DNA from: Eubacteriales bacterium
GTDB lineage: Bacteria > Bacillota > Clostridia > Peptostreptococcales > Anaerovoracaceae
Assembly (NCBI GenBank): GCA_028706405.1
Contig: JAQWBM010000015.1
Coordinates: 1-42,228, forward strand
Direction: 5' to 3'
DNA: 42,228 nucleotides
Part shown: positions 42,050-42,228 of the stretch, in pieces
How positions within the stretch are numbered: position 1 is the stretch's first letter
Layout: each line of letters starts with the position of its first letter
Translations under genes and position numbers: made by a program
Notes under the pieces: generated by a model
Told to the model about the DNA's origin: nothing
The model's database searches: none
What the model saw: the letters and a program-made list of their open reading frames with translations, nothing else

Positions 42050-42228
42050 GGCGGCTATAATTCTCTATTATTCATTTAATGCTATTGTGGTCTACAATAT
42101 GTTATTCCCACTCGATTAACCTATTCGATAACTAAACCCATTTGCTTAGTAAATGGCCTGTTTTTAGCCTGTTTTTTCTCTATATTCGCCCAGTTACATT
42201 TGACTATTACGGTTTTTGTTATCAAAAT

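Overview
This 42 kb window looks like chromosome from a low- to mid-GC, spore-forming anaerobic member of the Clostridia. Supporting signs are a long clostridial-type glutamyl-tRNA synthetase, a GerMN-domain lipoprotein, a tiny Cys-containing sporulation-type membrane peptide, a raiA-motif RNA beside raiA, the cdaA-cdaR-glmM cluster, T-box leaders and a CIRCE operator. I cannot fix the genus; an Anaerovoracaceae-like amino-acid or polyamine fermenter is a guess from gene content.

Positions 1-7.8 kb: a decayed fragment, a Cu/Zn superoxide dismutase, tRNA-Ser(GGA), threonine synthase behind a leader terminator, tRNA-Glu(CTC), a PuuP-like permease with a nitrilase-family amidase, gltX and a 34-residue membrane peptide. 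Positions 7.8-24.6 kb are almost entirely minus-strand housekeeping genes: aminotransferase and ahcY, a YgjP-like protease and GerMN lipoprotein, a LysM protein, glutaredoxin, a CIRCE-controlled J-protein, cdaA-cdaR-glmM (cyclic di-AMP and cell wall), raiA with its RNA, comFC, recD2, cca and a YhaM-like nuclease. Positions 25-30 kb: nadE on the plus strand, then a two-component system on the minus strand.

Positions 30-36.4 kb are the most unusual part. Two paralogous tryptophan T-box leaders lie in the same orientation about 5 kb apart. The first precedes trpB2 and carries a tandem duplication of a 126-nt stem domain. The second precedes a DUF1097 membrane protein, making that protein a candidate tryptophan-related transporter; its switch looks degenerate. 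Between them lie a decayed ABC transporter, its orphan TetR regulator and an IS30 transposase fragment, so the segment has been rearranged.

Positions 36.9-42.2 kb: pyruvate carboxylase whose C-terminal biotinyl domain appears to lack its first half, a NYN-plus-OST-HTH RNA-binding protein, a 38-residue membrane peptide, and a frameshifted remnant of a restriction-endonuclease-like protein.

The strongest leads are the paired Trp T-boxes with the duplicated, covarying stem domain, the DUF1097 gene under Trp control, the raiA RNA, and the truncated biotinyl domain of pyruvate carboxylase.
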